The notes beneath the pieces are model-generated. The model saw nothing but the letters and a program-made list of their open reading frames with translations. It made no database searches and was not told the origin of the DNA. Source: Corynebacterium hylobatis (GTDB taxonomy: Bacteria > Actinomycetota > Actinomycetes > Mycobacteriales > Mycobacteriaceae). Taken from it: 39,678 nucleotides of DNA. Location of the stretch: NCBI RefSeq assembly GCF_003955685.1, contig NZ_RXHJ01000022.1, forward strand, positions 1 through 39,678, read 5' to 3'. Shown here in pieces: positions 1 to 8,206 of the stretch; position 1 is the first letter of the stretch, and every line of letters starts with the position of its first letter. Position numbers and translations under genes: made by a program.

Positions 1-216
1 GACCTCCTGCTTATTGGGGGCCACGATCACCGCCAGGCGGGTGGCACCCAGGGCGTTGGCCTCCTCGGCGATCAGCTCGATGCCGGGGGTGTCCACGACC
101 GGGAGCAGCTCTTTCGGCACGGTCTTGGTGACGGGCAGGAAACGGGTGCCCATGCCGGCGGCAGGCACAATCACGGTTTTCACAGGGCGGGAATAAGTAG
201 AGTTTGATAGGTTCAT
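1..216 (-). CDS. galU: UTP--glucose-1-phosphate uridylyltransferase, N-terminal part (window edge)
   Basis: This is the first 72 codons of a nucleotidyltransferase that makes UDP-glucose from UTP and glucose 1-phosphate in the cytoplasm, feeding cell-wall and glycan synthesis. The nucleotide-binding signature AAGMGTRFLP lies at residues 19-28 and the family motif PKELLPVVD at 34-42, both diagnostic of bacterial GalU. The remainder lies beyond the left edge of the window. The ATG at 214-216 is preferred because the conserved fold begins about 12 residues later, as in other actinobacterial GalU proteins; no strong Shine-Dalgarno sequence precedes it. It is transcribed away from the small gene at 485, so the two share a 268-base divergent intergenic region. 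Confidence in the family is high; only the partial nature limits it. Confidence 0.93.
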   Translation of the reverse strand, partial: MNLSNSTYSRPVKTVIVPAAGMGTRFLPVTKTVPKELLPVVDTPGIELIAEEANALGATRLAVIVAPNKQEV

Positions 217-301
217 AAAAGTAAATCTCAATTGACGCGGAAAGCTTATGTCGGTCATTGCGGAGGCGGCCCGCTCCGTCAGCGTTGTAGGTCAACCCTC
301 A

Positions 302-331
302 ACTTCAACTTGAATAAACGGGGGTTGAAGT
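302..331. promoter_or_regulatory. Inverted repeat in the galU/unknown-gene divergent region
   Basis: A perfect 8-base dyad, ACTTCAAC at 302-309 and GTTGAAGT at 324-331, is separated by 14 bases. It lies between divergent genes and could be an operator or a small RNA hairpin. The half-sites are flanked by related CCTCAACTT-like sequence, but no particular regulator can be named. The rest of the 217-484 region holds no gene that I can see. Confidence 0.25.
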
Positions 332-420
332 GGAGGTTTAGAGTTGCCGGTGGGGCGGGAGGGGTGGACCATGGGTCTCGGTGTATTACGAGGCCGTTGG
401 GGAAGACGAACCTCGTCTTA

Positions 421-459
421 CACCGCTCCTTGTTCAACTGAATTGATCCAGGAGCGGTG
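421..459 (+). promoter_or_regulatory. Leader hairpin upstream of the small gene at 485
   Basis: CACCGCTCCT at 421-430 pairs perfectly with AGGAGCGGTG at 450-459 across a 19-base loop. The hairpin ends 11 bases before the GAAGGA ribosome-binding site (471-476) of the gene at 485. No T-run follows, so it is not a classical terminator. It could be a 5' leader stabiliser, an attenuator or a DNA palindrome. Confidence 0.4.
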
Positions 460-484
460 GTGGTTCTGCCGAAGGATTTTCGAC

Positions 485-898
485 ATGACAACCCTTGCAC
501 CTACGCTCGCACGCTGGTTGGGCGCCGCCGATTCCTCGGCGCCTGATTATCCGTGGGAGAACTCCGACGTACCCGCATACGCGCCGTTGACCTGCGAGAT
601 CACCCGCACTGCGGTCCTGAACATCACGGGCATGCCGAGCGCCCTGCGCCCGCGTATCGAGACCGCCATGGTGCTGTGCATCCCCAGCGAATCCGAGCTC
701 TGCGCCTACGACTCCGACCCGCTCACCGCCGAGTGGTTCACCGCCTGGCACCGCTGCGTCGAGGCCGAGGATGGCCCCCGCATCGCCTGCCGCCAGACCA
801 TCACCGGCACCGAAGACGAGCTGTGCCGCCTGCGCACCATCATCGACAACCTCGCCCGCAACCACGGCTTCCACGCAGAACTGACGGTGGGGGACTGA
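485..898 (+). CDS. Hypothetical protein, 137 aa
   Basis: I do not recognise this family. The ATG at 485 is preferred over the longer open frame from 344, because GAAGGA at 471-476 lies 8 bases upstream of it and the sequence before it reads as low-complexity, non-protein-like sequence. The product is small, acidic and probably cytoplasmic, with no signal peptide or membrane segment. It has four cysteines spread along the chain (in LTCEIT, LCIPSESELC and HRCVEA contexts), plus one in IACRQT and one in ELCRLR. A strong hairpin sits in its leader. It is divergent from galU and convergent with nrdF, with a hairpin between them. Codon use is typical of the high-GC host, so it is likely a real gene rather than a shadow. 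Confidence 0.65.
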   Translation: MTTLAPTLARWLGAADSSAPDYPWENSDVPAYAPLTCEITRTAVLNITGMPSALRPRIETAMVLCIPSESELCAYDSDPLTAEWFTAWHRCVEAEDGPRIACRQTITGTEDELCRLRTIIDNLARNHGFHAELTVGD

Positions 899-940
899 GC
901 ACCGCCCCACGGGGGATGCCCGGGGCGCGGGCAAAGAGAA

Positions 941-972
941 ACGCCGCCGGCTACCTGGGGCAGCGGCGGCGT
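941..972. terminator. Bidirectional hairpin terminator between the 485 gene and nrdF
   Basis: ACGCCGCCG at 941-949 pairs perfectly with CGGCGGCGT at 964-972. Read on the minus strand, the hairpin is followed by TTTCTCTTT, so it should terminate nrdF. It also lies just after the convergent gene that ends at 898. Confidence 0.75.
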
Positions 973-986
973 CGATAAGCGGGGGA

Positions 987-2155
<1,169 letters not shown>

Positions 2156-2163
2156 CGTGCAGT

Positions 2164-2973
2164 TCACTCGTGGTCGGTGTAGTAGCCGTCCTGGAATGGG
2201 TCGAGGACATGATCCGCGAGCTGGCTGATGTCGTCGATGACACGGGTGGGACGGAAGGGGTACCTGTTTATCTCTGCGTCATTGGAGATGCCCGAGCGGA
2301 CCAGGATGGTGCGCATGCCGGCCTCCAGGCCGGACTTGACGTCGGTGTCCATGCGGTCGCCGATCATCACCGCCCGCTCCGAATGCGCGCCGATGGTGTT
2401 CAGTGCTGAACGCATCATCACCGGGTTCGGCTTGCCGATGTAATAGGGCGCCATCCCCGTCGCGGCTGTGATCAGTGCTGCGACGGAGCCCGTTGCCGGC
2501 AGCACCCCGTGCGGCGCCGGGCCGGTGACGTCCGGGTTGGTGCAGATGAAGCGAGCACCACCCAGGATGAGGTTGATGGCAGTGGTGATCGCCTCGAAGG
2601 AGTAGGTGCGCGTCTCACCCAGGACCACGAACTCCGGGTCTGAGTCGGTGAGGATCCACCCCTTCGCGTGCAGAGCGGTGGTCAGCCCCGACTCGCCGAC
2701 GACAAAGGCGGTGCCCTCCTTGCGCTGATTCGACAGGAAGTGGGCCGTCGCGGTGGCCGAGGTCCACAACCGCTCCGGCGGGATCTGCAACCCGGTGTGG
2801 GACAGACGTGCCGAGAGGTCCCGCGGCGTGTGGATCGAGTTGTTGGTGAGCACCATGAACTCGATGTCATTGTCCCGCAGGGCCTGGAGGAAACGGTCCG
2901 CGCCGGGAATCATGTCACCCTCACGGATGAGGACGCCGTCCATGTCGGTCAGATAGCTGATGCTGGCGGTCAT
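2164..2973 (-). CDS. HAD-superfamily phosphatase, subfamily IIA (NagD-like)
   Basis: This is a 269-residue haloacid dehalogenase hydrolase of the NagD/HAD-IIA group, which are cytoplasmic phosphatases acting on sugar phosphates, nucleotides or related metabolites. Motif I is DMDGVL, with catalytic aspartates D10 and D12. Motif II is LTNNS around 42-46, the motif III lysine lies in GKPNP (K181), and motif IV is GDRMDTD at 205-211. The C2-type cap lies between motifs II and III, and the length is normal. An AGAGGA stretch lies upstream of the ATG at 2971-2973. It is transcribed toward nrdF with about 175 bases between the coding regions, so co-transcription is possible but not evident. The true substrate cannot be read from the sequence. 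Confidence 0.9.
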   Translation of the reverse strand: MTASISYLTDMDGVLIREGDMIPGADRFLQALRDNDIEFMVLTNNSIHTPRDLSARLSHTGLQIPPERLWTSATATAHFLSNQRKEGTAFVVGESGLTTALHAKGWILTDSDPEFVVLGETRTYSFEAITTAINLILGGARFICTNPDVTGPAPHGVLPATGSVAALITAATGMAPYYIGKPNPVMMRSALNTIGAHSERAVMIGDRMDTDVKSGLEAGMRTILVRSGISNDAEINRYPFRPTRVIDDISQLADHVLDPFQDGYYTDHE

Positions 2974-3130
2974 ACCTGCCAGTATCCTCTCTTATTTCGG
3001 ATTTGGCGCGGTGGAGTGGGAGTCAACGGAACACTGTGGCGAAGTACAGCGGTGGGGCTGCGCCAGCAGGGGGCATACCTGTGGAGGGGTCGTGGAGTTT
3101 GGCTGAAGGATGAAGTGCGGGGCGCTCGTC

Positions 3131-3325
3131 TCAGACAAGACCAAAACGCGCGCGGGCGCGAGCCACCAGCTCATCAGAACTGATCTGGCCATCGATGTAT
3201 TGCTCCGCATCCTTGCGCCCCGCTGGGGTTACGTGGAGACCTTCCATTTCACCATTGTGAATCGCCTGGGCCACGTGCCATTCACGCTCGCTCCTGGACG
3301 TTGCAGGTGTCCTCGAAGTAGCCAC
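3131..3325 (-). CDS. Antitoxin VbhA-like protein, orphan
   Basis: A 64-residue protein with the layout of VbhA/FicA-type antitoxins: a short helical protein whose conserved helix (here around GRKDAEQYIDGQISSDELVARARARFG, residues 35-61) normally inserts into the active site of a Fic AMP-transferase toxin. The GTG start at 3323-3325 has AAAGGG 6 bases upstream. No Fic-domain gene (HPFxxGNGR motif) is present on either side. The 157 bases between this gene and the HAD gene hold no coding sequence that I can identify. It is therefore either a free-standing antitoxin acting on a distant toxin, a remnant of a lost module, or a regulator in its own right. The family call rests on pattern memory, without a profile search. 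Confidence 0.6.
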   Translation of the reverse strand: MATSRTPATSRSEREWHVAQAIHNGEMEGLHVTPAGRKDAEQYIDGQISSDELVARARARFGLV

Positions 3326-3436
3326 GCTCTACCCTTTCACCTGAGTACGGTCCTCTTAGTCTACGGAGCTTGGTAGTGACAACCCCAGCTTCTGAGCCAG
3401 GCATCGAATTTGGTAGAAAGCTCCAGAGCAGGGTTT

Positions 3437-3679
3437 TTAGTCTGACTCTGGTGCGTCGGAGTGGGTACGGACATACTCCGACAGATCACCCACGGTCTTG
3501 AGGTTGTAGACGACGTCATCATCGATCCGGACGCCGAGAGCATCCTCGACGCGCACGGCGATCTCGATCATCGCCAGGGAGGTGATCCCCAGCTCGCTCA
3601 GTTTTGCTTCCGGGGTCAGGGCCTCGGCCTCCAGGCCGGAGGCCTCCTCGATGATGCGGGCCAGTTCAGGAGAGGTCAT
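3437..3679 (-). CDS. Stand-alone acyl carrier protein
   Basis: An 80-residue acidic four-helix carrier protein. The 4'-phosphopantetheine attachment serine is S34 in LGITSLAMIEIAV; the usual D of the DSL motif is T here, as in some secondary ACPs. Charged helix II (MIEIAVRVEDALGV) and the C-terminal TVGDLSEYV helix are typical. No ketosynthase, acyl transferase, acyl-AMP ligase or holo-ACP synthase lies next to it, so its acyl substrate is not evident. The Corynebacterium fatty acid synthase is a type I enzyme with its own ACP domain, which suggests a specialised role for a separate ACP. There is no strong Shine-Dalgarno sequence before the ATG at 3677-3679. It runs in the same direction as the VbhA-like gene, 111 bases upstream of it. 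Confidence 0.85.
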   Translation of the reverse strand: MTSPELARIIEEASGLEAEALTPEAKLSELGITSLAMIEIAVRVEDALGVRIDDDVVYNLKTVGDLSEYVRTHSDAPESD

Positions 3680-4419
3680 GGGGTTGATTGTAGGGGATGA
3701 GGGATGGGGGGTTTTATTGCGCTCTAGCTTCTGACCAGACGAGAAAAGAGCATCCGACGCGAACTAAGAGCTAAGAGAAGTATTCGTCGTCGCCAACCAA
3801 GAGAGGGAGCTGCTACCGTCTACCGATGATATCAGTTGAGTGAAGGGACTATGTATGACCTTTGGTGACAAGGCCCTGGTGCCGGTCTGGGTACTTGCTA
3901 CGGATTTGGTGAAACTCCCCGACGTTCTGAGCAGCGGAGAAATGAATTCGTCCCGGCTTGCGGAGTTGCGGACAGTACTGGCAACACTTGCAGACTCTCC
4001 CATCACCACGCTGGAGGCCCATCCGGTCTCTGCCAAGCGTGATCGGACAAGTGGAATTGTGCTTCATGCAGCTAGCCCGTTGGCACAGCAGTTGTCCCAA
4101 CTCATTTCCCAAACAACCAAAACTGCTCCGCAGAACCTCAACGTGGGTGCTTCCGGCGAGATGCTTTACCGCATGGTAGTTCCCGCTAAAGTGGCGGAAC
4201 AGGTCAGCAAGGGCTTAGTCACTTCTATGAAGTCGAAAGCGGTCGCAGGAGGCTTTCACGGAACACTGCGTGATTCCACGGGAATTGTTGCCCAAGCAAC
4301 ATTTGTGCCCGTCGCTGGTAAAGCCACTGTTTTGGGGGCGGCAACTGGCTCCGCAGCTACCGCCGGCGTTGCTACAGCTACCGCTGGTGCTCTGACTGTG
4401 GCCGCGCCGCTAGGCAGTG

Positions 4420-5316
4420 TTACGAAAGTCGTTTGAGCCACCGATCAATGTTCGCGACACGGATGGCGGCCTGAAAACGAACAGCAAGCTTGTCGTACCG
4501 GGTCGCTATCCCACGTTTGTGCTTCAACGCACCAAAACACCGCTCCACCACATTGCGTCCCTTATAGGCATCGGCATCAAACACCGGTGGACGCCCACCC
4601 TTGCTCCCTCGTGACCTGCGGTGGCGGTCCTGGTCCGCCTTCATCGGGATCGTCGCTGCGATCCGGCGCCGCCGCAGATGCTCACGAATCGCCCGGGAGG
4701 AATATGCCTTGTCCGCCAGCACCCGATCGGGCCTGGTCCTGGGCCTGCCCCGTCCACCACGGATGACCCGGATGCCTTCCAGCACCGTGATCAACTGCGG
4801 GGCATCACCGGCCTGCCCCGGGGTCACCACGAAGGACAGGGACTGCAGGTGTTGGTCGCATCCGAGGTGGATCTTCGTCGCCCACCCACCACGCGACCTG
4901 CCCAACCCGTGGTCAGCAGGTTCACCGGCGACCTTCTCGTGTGCGTCGCGGCGTGCCCCAGCAGCATGGACATGGGCGCGGATGGTGGTCGAGTCAACGG
5001 AGATGTCCCAGCCGACCATGCCGCGCTCATCAGCCATCGCTTGAAGGTGGGACTCGATCTCCTCCCAGATCCCGGAGATCTGCCAGGCACGGAACAGGGC
5101 GTAGACCCGCCACCAGGGGGCATAACGAGAGGGAACATCCCGCCACGGTCCGCCGGCGCGAACACGGTGGCGGACGCCGTTGATCAGGTCCCGGAGCGGG
5201 TACTTACGTGGTCTGCCCAGATGTGAACGTGCTGGTAGCAGGGGTTGTAGTAGTTCCCACTGGGCGTCGGTGAGGTCGTGGCGGGTTTCGGCGGCGCGAA
5301 CGGCTAAAGTAGAAAT
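4420..5316 (-). CDS. IS5-family DDE transposase
   Basis: One continuous frame encodes the DUF4096-like N-terminus (LTDAQWELLQPLLPA, GRPRKYPLRDLINGVRHR, GGPWRDVPSRY) and the catalytic part, with DDE residues in DISVDSTTIR, RVLADKAYSS and NVVERCFGALK. The stop codon (4420-4422) lies inside the terminal repeat, usual for compact IS elements. The start is unresolved. The first ATG in frame (5037) would discard the whole N-terminal domain, and no ATG, GTG or TTG lies upstream before the stop near 5358. The coordinate given uses an ATT at 5314-5316, preceded by GGAAG 6 bases upstream. A frameshift from another frame or another rare start is possible. A long palindrome covers this start region. The family call is secure and the start is tentative. 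Confidence 0.85.
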   Translation of the reverse strand: MSTLAVRAAETRHDLTDAQWELLQPLLPARSHLGRPRKYPLRDLINGVRHRVRAGGPWRDVPSRYAPWWRVYALFRAWQISGIWEEIESHLQAMADERGMVGWDISVDSTTIRAHVHAAGARRDAHEKVAGEPADHGLGRSRGGWATKIHLGCDQHLQSLSFVVTPGQAGDAPQLITVLEGIRVIRGGRGRPRTRPDRVLADKAYSSRAIREHLRRRRIAATIPMKADQDRHRRSRGSKGGRPPVFDADAYKGRNVVERCFGALKHKRGIATRYDKLAVRFQAAIRVANIDRWLKRLS

Positions 5317-5318
5317 CT

Positions 5319-5373
5319 GGAACTTCCGTGTAGACGAGGGTTGTTGGTACTTTCCTCTTTACACGGAAGTTCC
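5319..5373. repeat. Internal IS palindrome over the transposase start region
   Basis: GGAACTTCCGTGTA at 5319-5332 and TACACGGAAGTTCC at 5360-5373 are perfect 14-base inverted repeats around 27 bases. On the transposase-sense (minus) strand the inner arm contains the GGAAG proposed as its Shine-Dalgarno sequence, and the loop contains AGAGGAAAG. A transcript reading in from outside would fold it, a known way for IS elements to block translation of impinging mRNA. Confidence 0.7.
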
Positions 5374-6259
5374 TTGCTTTTGCGTTACCGCCCTACGGCC
5401 TGGACCAACGATTTTCGTAACACTGCCTAGTATTAATGGCTGTAGCTGTAGGCGTCAGTGCTCATGCGGAACGTGAGCGGCAGGAAGCTATCGGCCGAAT
5501 TGCTGATCTTCTGAAACAGTTGCATGAGGATAAACTCGAGCTAGAACGAAGCGAATTAGATGGTTGTCGTGATGCGATCGACAAGGCGACATCTATTCTT
5601 CTTGATAAAGGCAGAGTTGGTTTGTCGCTTGGTCTCGATTCCGCATCTTTTGCCATCAGCAAGGCTATCCAGCGTGGGCAACGGCGACTCGAAAAATGGC
5701 AGGAGGCGCTTGCCTCGCTGCCCGATGGGCCAGTTGATGTCAAGACTTTGACTGAGGCCTTCCCCGGTATTGAAGACGAGGGCGGAGTTCTCCAGGCACA
5801 CCTCGAAATTGCACGACTAGCTATTGCACTCAAGCGTCGAGTGATCGTGCTCCAGGCGGTTGAACATGCACAAGATGAGGGCGCGGAGAACCCGTTCGAG
5901 AACTTCGTCGCTGAACTGAATGCTGATGACCATCGCGTCAGTGAACTGGAACAAGGGATCAATTCGTTCTTGCTACGACTTTCCACCCTTGAGCTAAAAC
6001 GTCGTCGTGGGTTACGGAATTTGATGTTTACGCAGGTAGAGGTCGATCACTTGCTCAAAATGGTATACCGCCTGCAGGCATTGGGGGACGGCTTAAGGTT
6101 GAGCTCCTCTCGGACTGACGTGGCTATTGATATGGAGAGAAGCGCCGATGGCTCGCTGGTAGTTTTCCCTGCAGCCATTGCGTAGGTAGGCGTACCTGCA
6201 CAGCAGCTCATCAATTGCTGTCCTTTGCTGGGGCGACGGCGGAGGGAGGAGCTGTCGAG

Positions 6260-6961
6260 TTATTCCACAGAAACAGTGAAGAGAGGGGCGCTGGCAATCG
6301 CAAGGTGAAGCTCTACGGTGTTATCGGGAACGTGGATCCATGCGGTTCCTGAGGCTGAGTAGCCAGGGAATTTTGCAGAAAGATCCGCATAGCTCCATTT
6401 ATCCTCGCATGCAGAATACGCATGAACGTTAGTTTTTCGGTCGTCAGCAGTAATCGCCGACCACTGGCCTGCGCTGAAGGGTGAGAAGAAATCCGACCCT
6501 ATATCTGAGCGCATGGATGCGTCAAAGTCTAAAGCGACATAACGGCCGGCGTCTGCATAAGGGTTTGGGCAGACGGCATCAGGAGTTACCCCAGTCAAGG
6601 TGATCGTCATGCACATTTCATCGGTGGGAGAAAAAGTCGAACAAGGCGCTTCTGCAGAATCACCGGCACTGAGTATCACAGGATGATTCGCATTGGAGTC
6701 CTGGGGGAAGTCGCTCCGTGATGGACGCTGGGCATCTGCATCTGACGGTGCGCTGTCAGGGGTGTCACTGGCAGCTTCGAGGACGTCTTGTTTGGCATTA
6801 TTGTATCCCACTTCAGTTCCTGTAAAGAATGTCACTGCCAAGGCGGCGATGCTGCCAACTGCTATTCCTGCTTTTTTCTTGCCGGACCAGCCAGAATTCT
6901 TTTCAGCTGATAAAGGATTAGGGGTGGAAAAAGGGATGGAATACTGGTCATTATAATTCAT
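6260..6961 (-). CDS. Hypothetical membrane-anchored protein with extracytoplasmic domain, 233 aa
   Basis: Family not recognised. A cytoplasmic N-terminus of about 28 residues is followed by GKKKAG and a single hydrophobic helix (AGIAVGSIAALAVTFFTGTEVG, about residues 30-51). Then comes a Ser/Asp/Ala-rich linker and a C-terminal domain of about 130 residues carrying all four cysteines (PCSTF, MCMTI, VCPNP, ACEDK), which could form two disulfides outside the cell. The domain has a beta-rich character (MTITLTGVTP, YVALDFDA, WIHVPDNTVELHLAI), like small Ig-like or DUF4352-type exported domains, although I cannot confirm that. The ATG at 6959-6961 has GGAGGAG 10 bases upstream; a longer frame to 7036 lacks such a site. 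It is convergent with the split gene and of similar lower-GC composition, so it may belong to the same acquired patch. Confidence 0.7.
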   Translation of the reverse strand: MNYNDQYSIPFSTPNPLSAEKNSGWSGKKKAGIAVGSIAALAVTFFTGTEVGYNNAKQDVLEAASDTPDSAPSDADAQRPSRSDFPQDSNANHPVILSAGDSAEAPCSTFSPTDEMCMTITLTGVTPDAVCPNPYADAGRYVALDFDASMRSDIGSDFFSPFSAGQWSAITADDRKTNVHAYSACEDKWSYADLSAKFPGYSASGTAWIHVPDNTVELHLAIASAPLFTVSVE

Positions 6962-7148
6962 GAAATCTTTTCTCCTCCATGCGAAGACCGTCGATCTAAC
7001 CTGTTGATCGACGAAGAACTCTATCAAGGCTGGCAAGGAGAGTTTTCATCAGCAAGAGATTATGGAGAAGCCGAAAAGTACCATGTTAAGCCTCATCAAC
7101 GAAATACTGCCTGAGATGCTTTCTTGCGCGCCCGGAATTTAGCACCGT

Positions 7149-7177
7149 TTGTCGGCCATTCCATCATCCGCTAGTAG
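7149..7177 (+). promoter_or_regulatory. Candidate promoter for the alpha/beta hydrolase operon
   Basis: TTGTCG at 7149-7154 and TAGTAG at 7172-7177 are 17 bases apart, a plausible sigma-A -35/-10 pair. Transcription would start about 7184, giving a very short leader to the ATG at 7199, which has no Shine-Dalgarno sequence. A short or nearly leaderless mRNA fits. Confidence 0.35.
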
Positions 7178-7198
7178 CAACCGGTAACGTTCCCAACC

Positions 7199-8200
7199 AT
7201 GTTGACCGCCCTTGCACCCCTGCGTCGTTCGGCGTTGCGGCTGACGCGGAGCGGGCGGCGTCGATTAGCTCTTGAGCTCGGCGCCAGCTATTCCGCCACC
7301 CGTGAACCCGGCCTGAAGAACATCGAGCGTTCCGGGACCGTCGACAGTGACGGTATCCCCGTCCACTGGTACGAGTACGGCCCGGAGAACGCGGAGATCA
7401 CGGTGCTCTTCCTCCACGGTTTCACCATCCCGGCGGAGTCCTACTACCGCCAGGTCGAGCATCTGCGCGCCACCTCACCCGGGGTGCGGCTGCTGCTTCT
7501 GGATATCCGCGGCCACGGCCAGACCGGCCCAGTCCACCCTGACCTCTGCACCATTGACGGCGCCACCGATGATGCTCTGGCTGTGCTCACCGCCCGCAAC
7601 GTCACGGGGAAGCTGATCATCGTCGGCCATTCCCTCGGTGGGCTGATGGCGATGAACCTCGTGCGCCGCTGCCCGGATGAGCTGCGCGCCTGCATCGCCG
7701 GGCTGGTGGTCGTGGGCACCTCCATCGAGGCCTTCGCCGATCAGGGCCTGCCGCAGCTGCTGGCCTCGCCGGTGGCGGACCAGGTCTACAACGCCGTGGA
7801 ATCCGCGCCGGATGAGGTCACGAAGTTCCGCGAACAGGCCGCCGGCATCCTTGCCCCGGCGTTGGCCGTCGCGATCTTCCACCGGCCCACCGACTACGAG
7901 CTGGTTCAGTTCCACGCCGCGATGATCCACGAGACACCCCTGGAGACCTTTGTCGGTTACTTCGATGACCTTCAGGTCCATGATGAGCTCGCCGCCGGCC
8001 CGCACCTTGAGGGTATCCCGGGGTACGTCATCGTCGGCGACAAGGACCACGTCACCCCGCTGAGTCAGGCGGAGAAGATCATCGAGGTCTGGCCGGATGC
8101 CTGGCTGCAGATCGCCCGCGAGGCCGGCCACATGATCCCGCTGGAGGCGCCGGACATCCTCAATGCCGCGATCGACCGGCTGATTCTCCGGGTAGGGTGA
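7199..8200 (+). CDS. Alpha/beta-fold hydrolase
   Basis: A 333-residue serine hydrolase of the alpha/beta fold (esterase, lipase or C-C hydrolase like). The oxyanion motif HG is at 73-74 (FLHGFT), the nucleophile elbow GHSLG at 143-147 gives S145, the acid is D283 in GDKDH, and the histidine is H311 in EAGHMIPLE. A helical cap lies between about residues 175 and 250. The first 20 residues are basic and mildly hydrophobic but do not form a convincing signal peptide. The substrate is unknown. It is followed after 6 bases by a beta-lactamase-fold hydrolase on the same strand, so the two are almost certainly co-transcribed and may act on related esters or amides. No Shine-Dalgarno sequence precedes the ATG at 7199. 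Confidence 0.92.
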   Translation: MLTALAPLRRSALRLTRSGRRRLALELGASYSATREPGLKNIERSGTVDSDGIPVHWYEYGPENAEITVLFLHGFTIPAESYYRQVEHLRATSPGVRLLLLDIRGHGQTGPVHPDLCTIDGATDDALAVLTARNVTGKLIIVGHSLGGLMAMNLVRRCPDELRACIAGLVVVGTSIEAFADQGLPQLLASPVADQVYNAVESAPDEVTKFREQAAGILAPALAVAIFHRPTDYELVQFHAAMIHETPLETFVGYFDDLQVHDELAAGPHLEGIPGYVIVGDKDHVTPLSQAEKIIEVWPDAWLQIAREAGHMIPLEAPDILNAAIDRLILRVG

Positions 8201-8206
8201 AGTCTT

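Larger units (their letters stand above)
4414..5426 (-). mobile_element. IS5-family insertion sequence (IS427-like), 1013 bp
   Basis: Terminal inverted repeats: the left end reads GCAGTGTTACGAAAGTCG from 4414, and the reverse complement of the right end reads GCAGTGTTACGAAAATCG from 5426, with further partial matching inward. CTAG stands on both sides (4410-4413 and 5427-5430), the target duplication typical of the IS427 group. The element carries one transposase gene on the minus strand, antisense to the disrupted gene. The ends and duplication are intact and the split gene shows no further decay, so the insertion looks recent. Confidence 0.92.
3855..6185 (+). pseudogene. Unknown 437-residue gene split by an IS5-family element
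   Basis: Two coding pieces (3855-4413 and 5431-6185) flank an IS. Removing the IS with one copy of the CTAG duplication joins them in frame (559 + 755 = 1314 bases = 438 codons). The junction reads AAPLVLMAVAVG, which completes a hydrophobic helix. The ATG at 3855 has GAAGGGA at 3842-3848. I do not recognise the family. The N-terminal half has a small, mixed, Ala/Thr-rich character. A central hydrophobic segment (about residues 165-200 of the restored protein) is followed by a long charged, predicted coiled-coil half starting HAERERQEAIGRIADLL. This suggests a membrane-attached or pore-like helical protein. The right piece begins with an in-frame ATG at 5436 but no good ribosome-binding site. 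Base composition is clearly less GC-rich than the neighbours. Confidence 0.75.

Noticed and set aside
2974..3130. A Fic toxin partner for the VbhA-like antitoxin
   Set aside because: No HPFxxGNGR-type motif or open frame of sufficient length was found downstream or upstream of the antitoxin.
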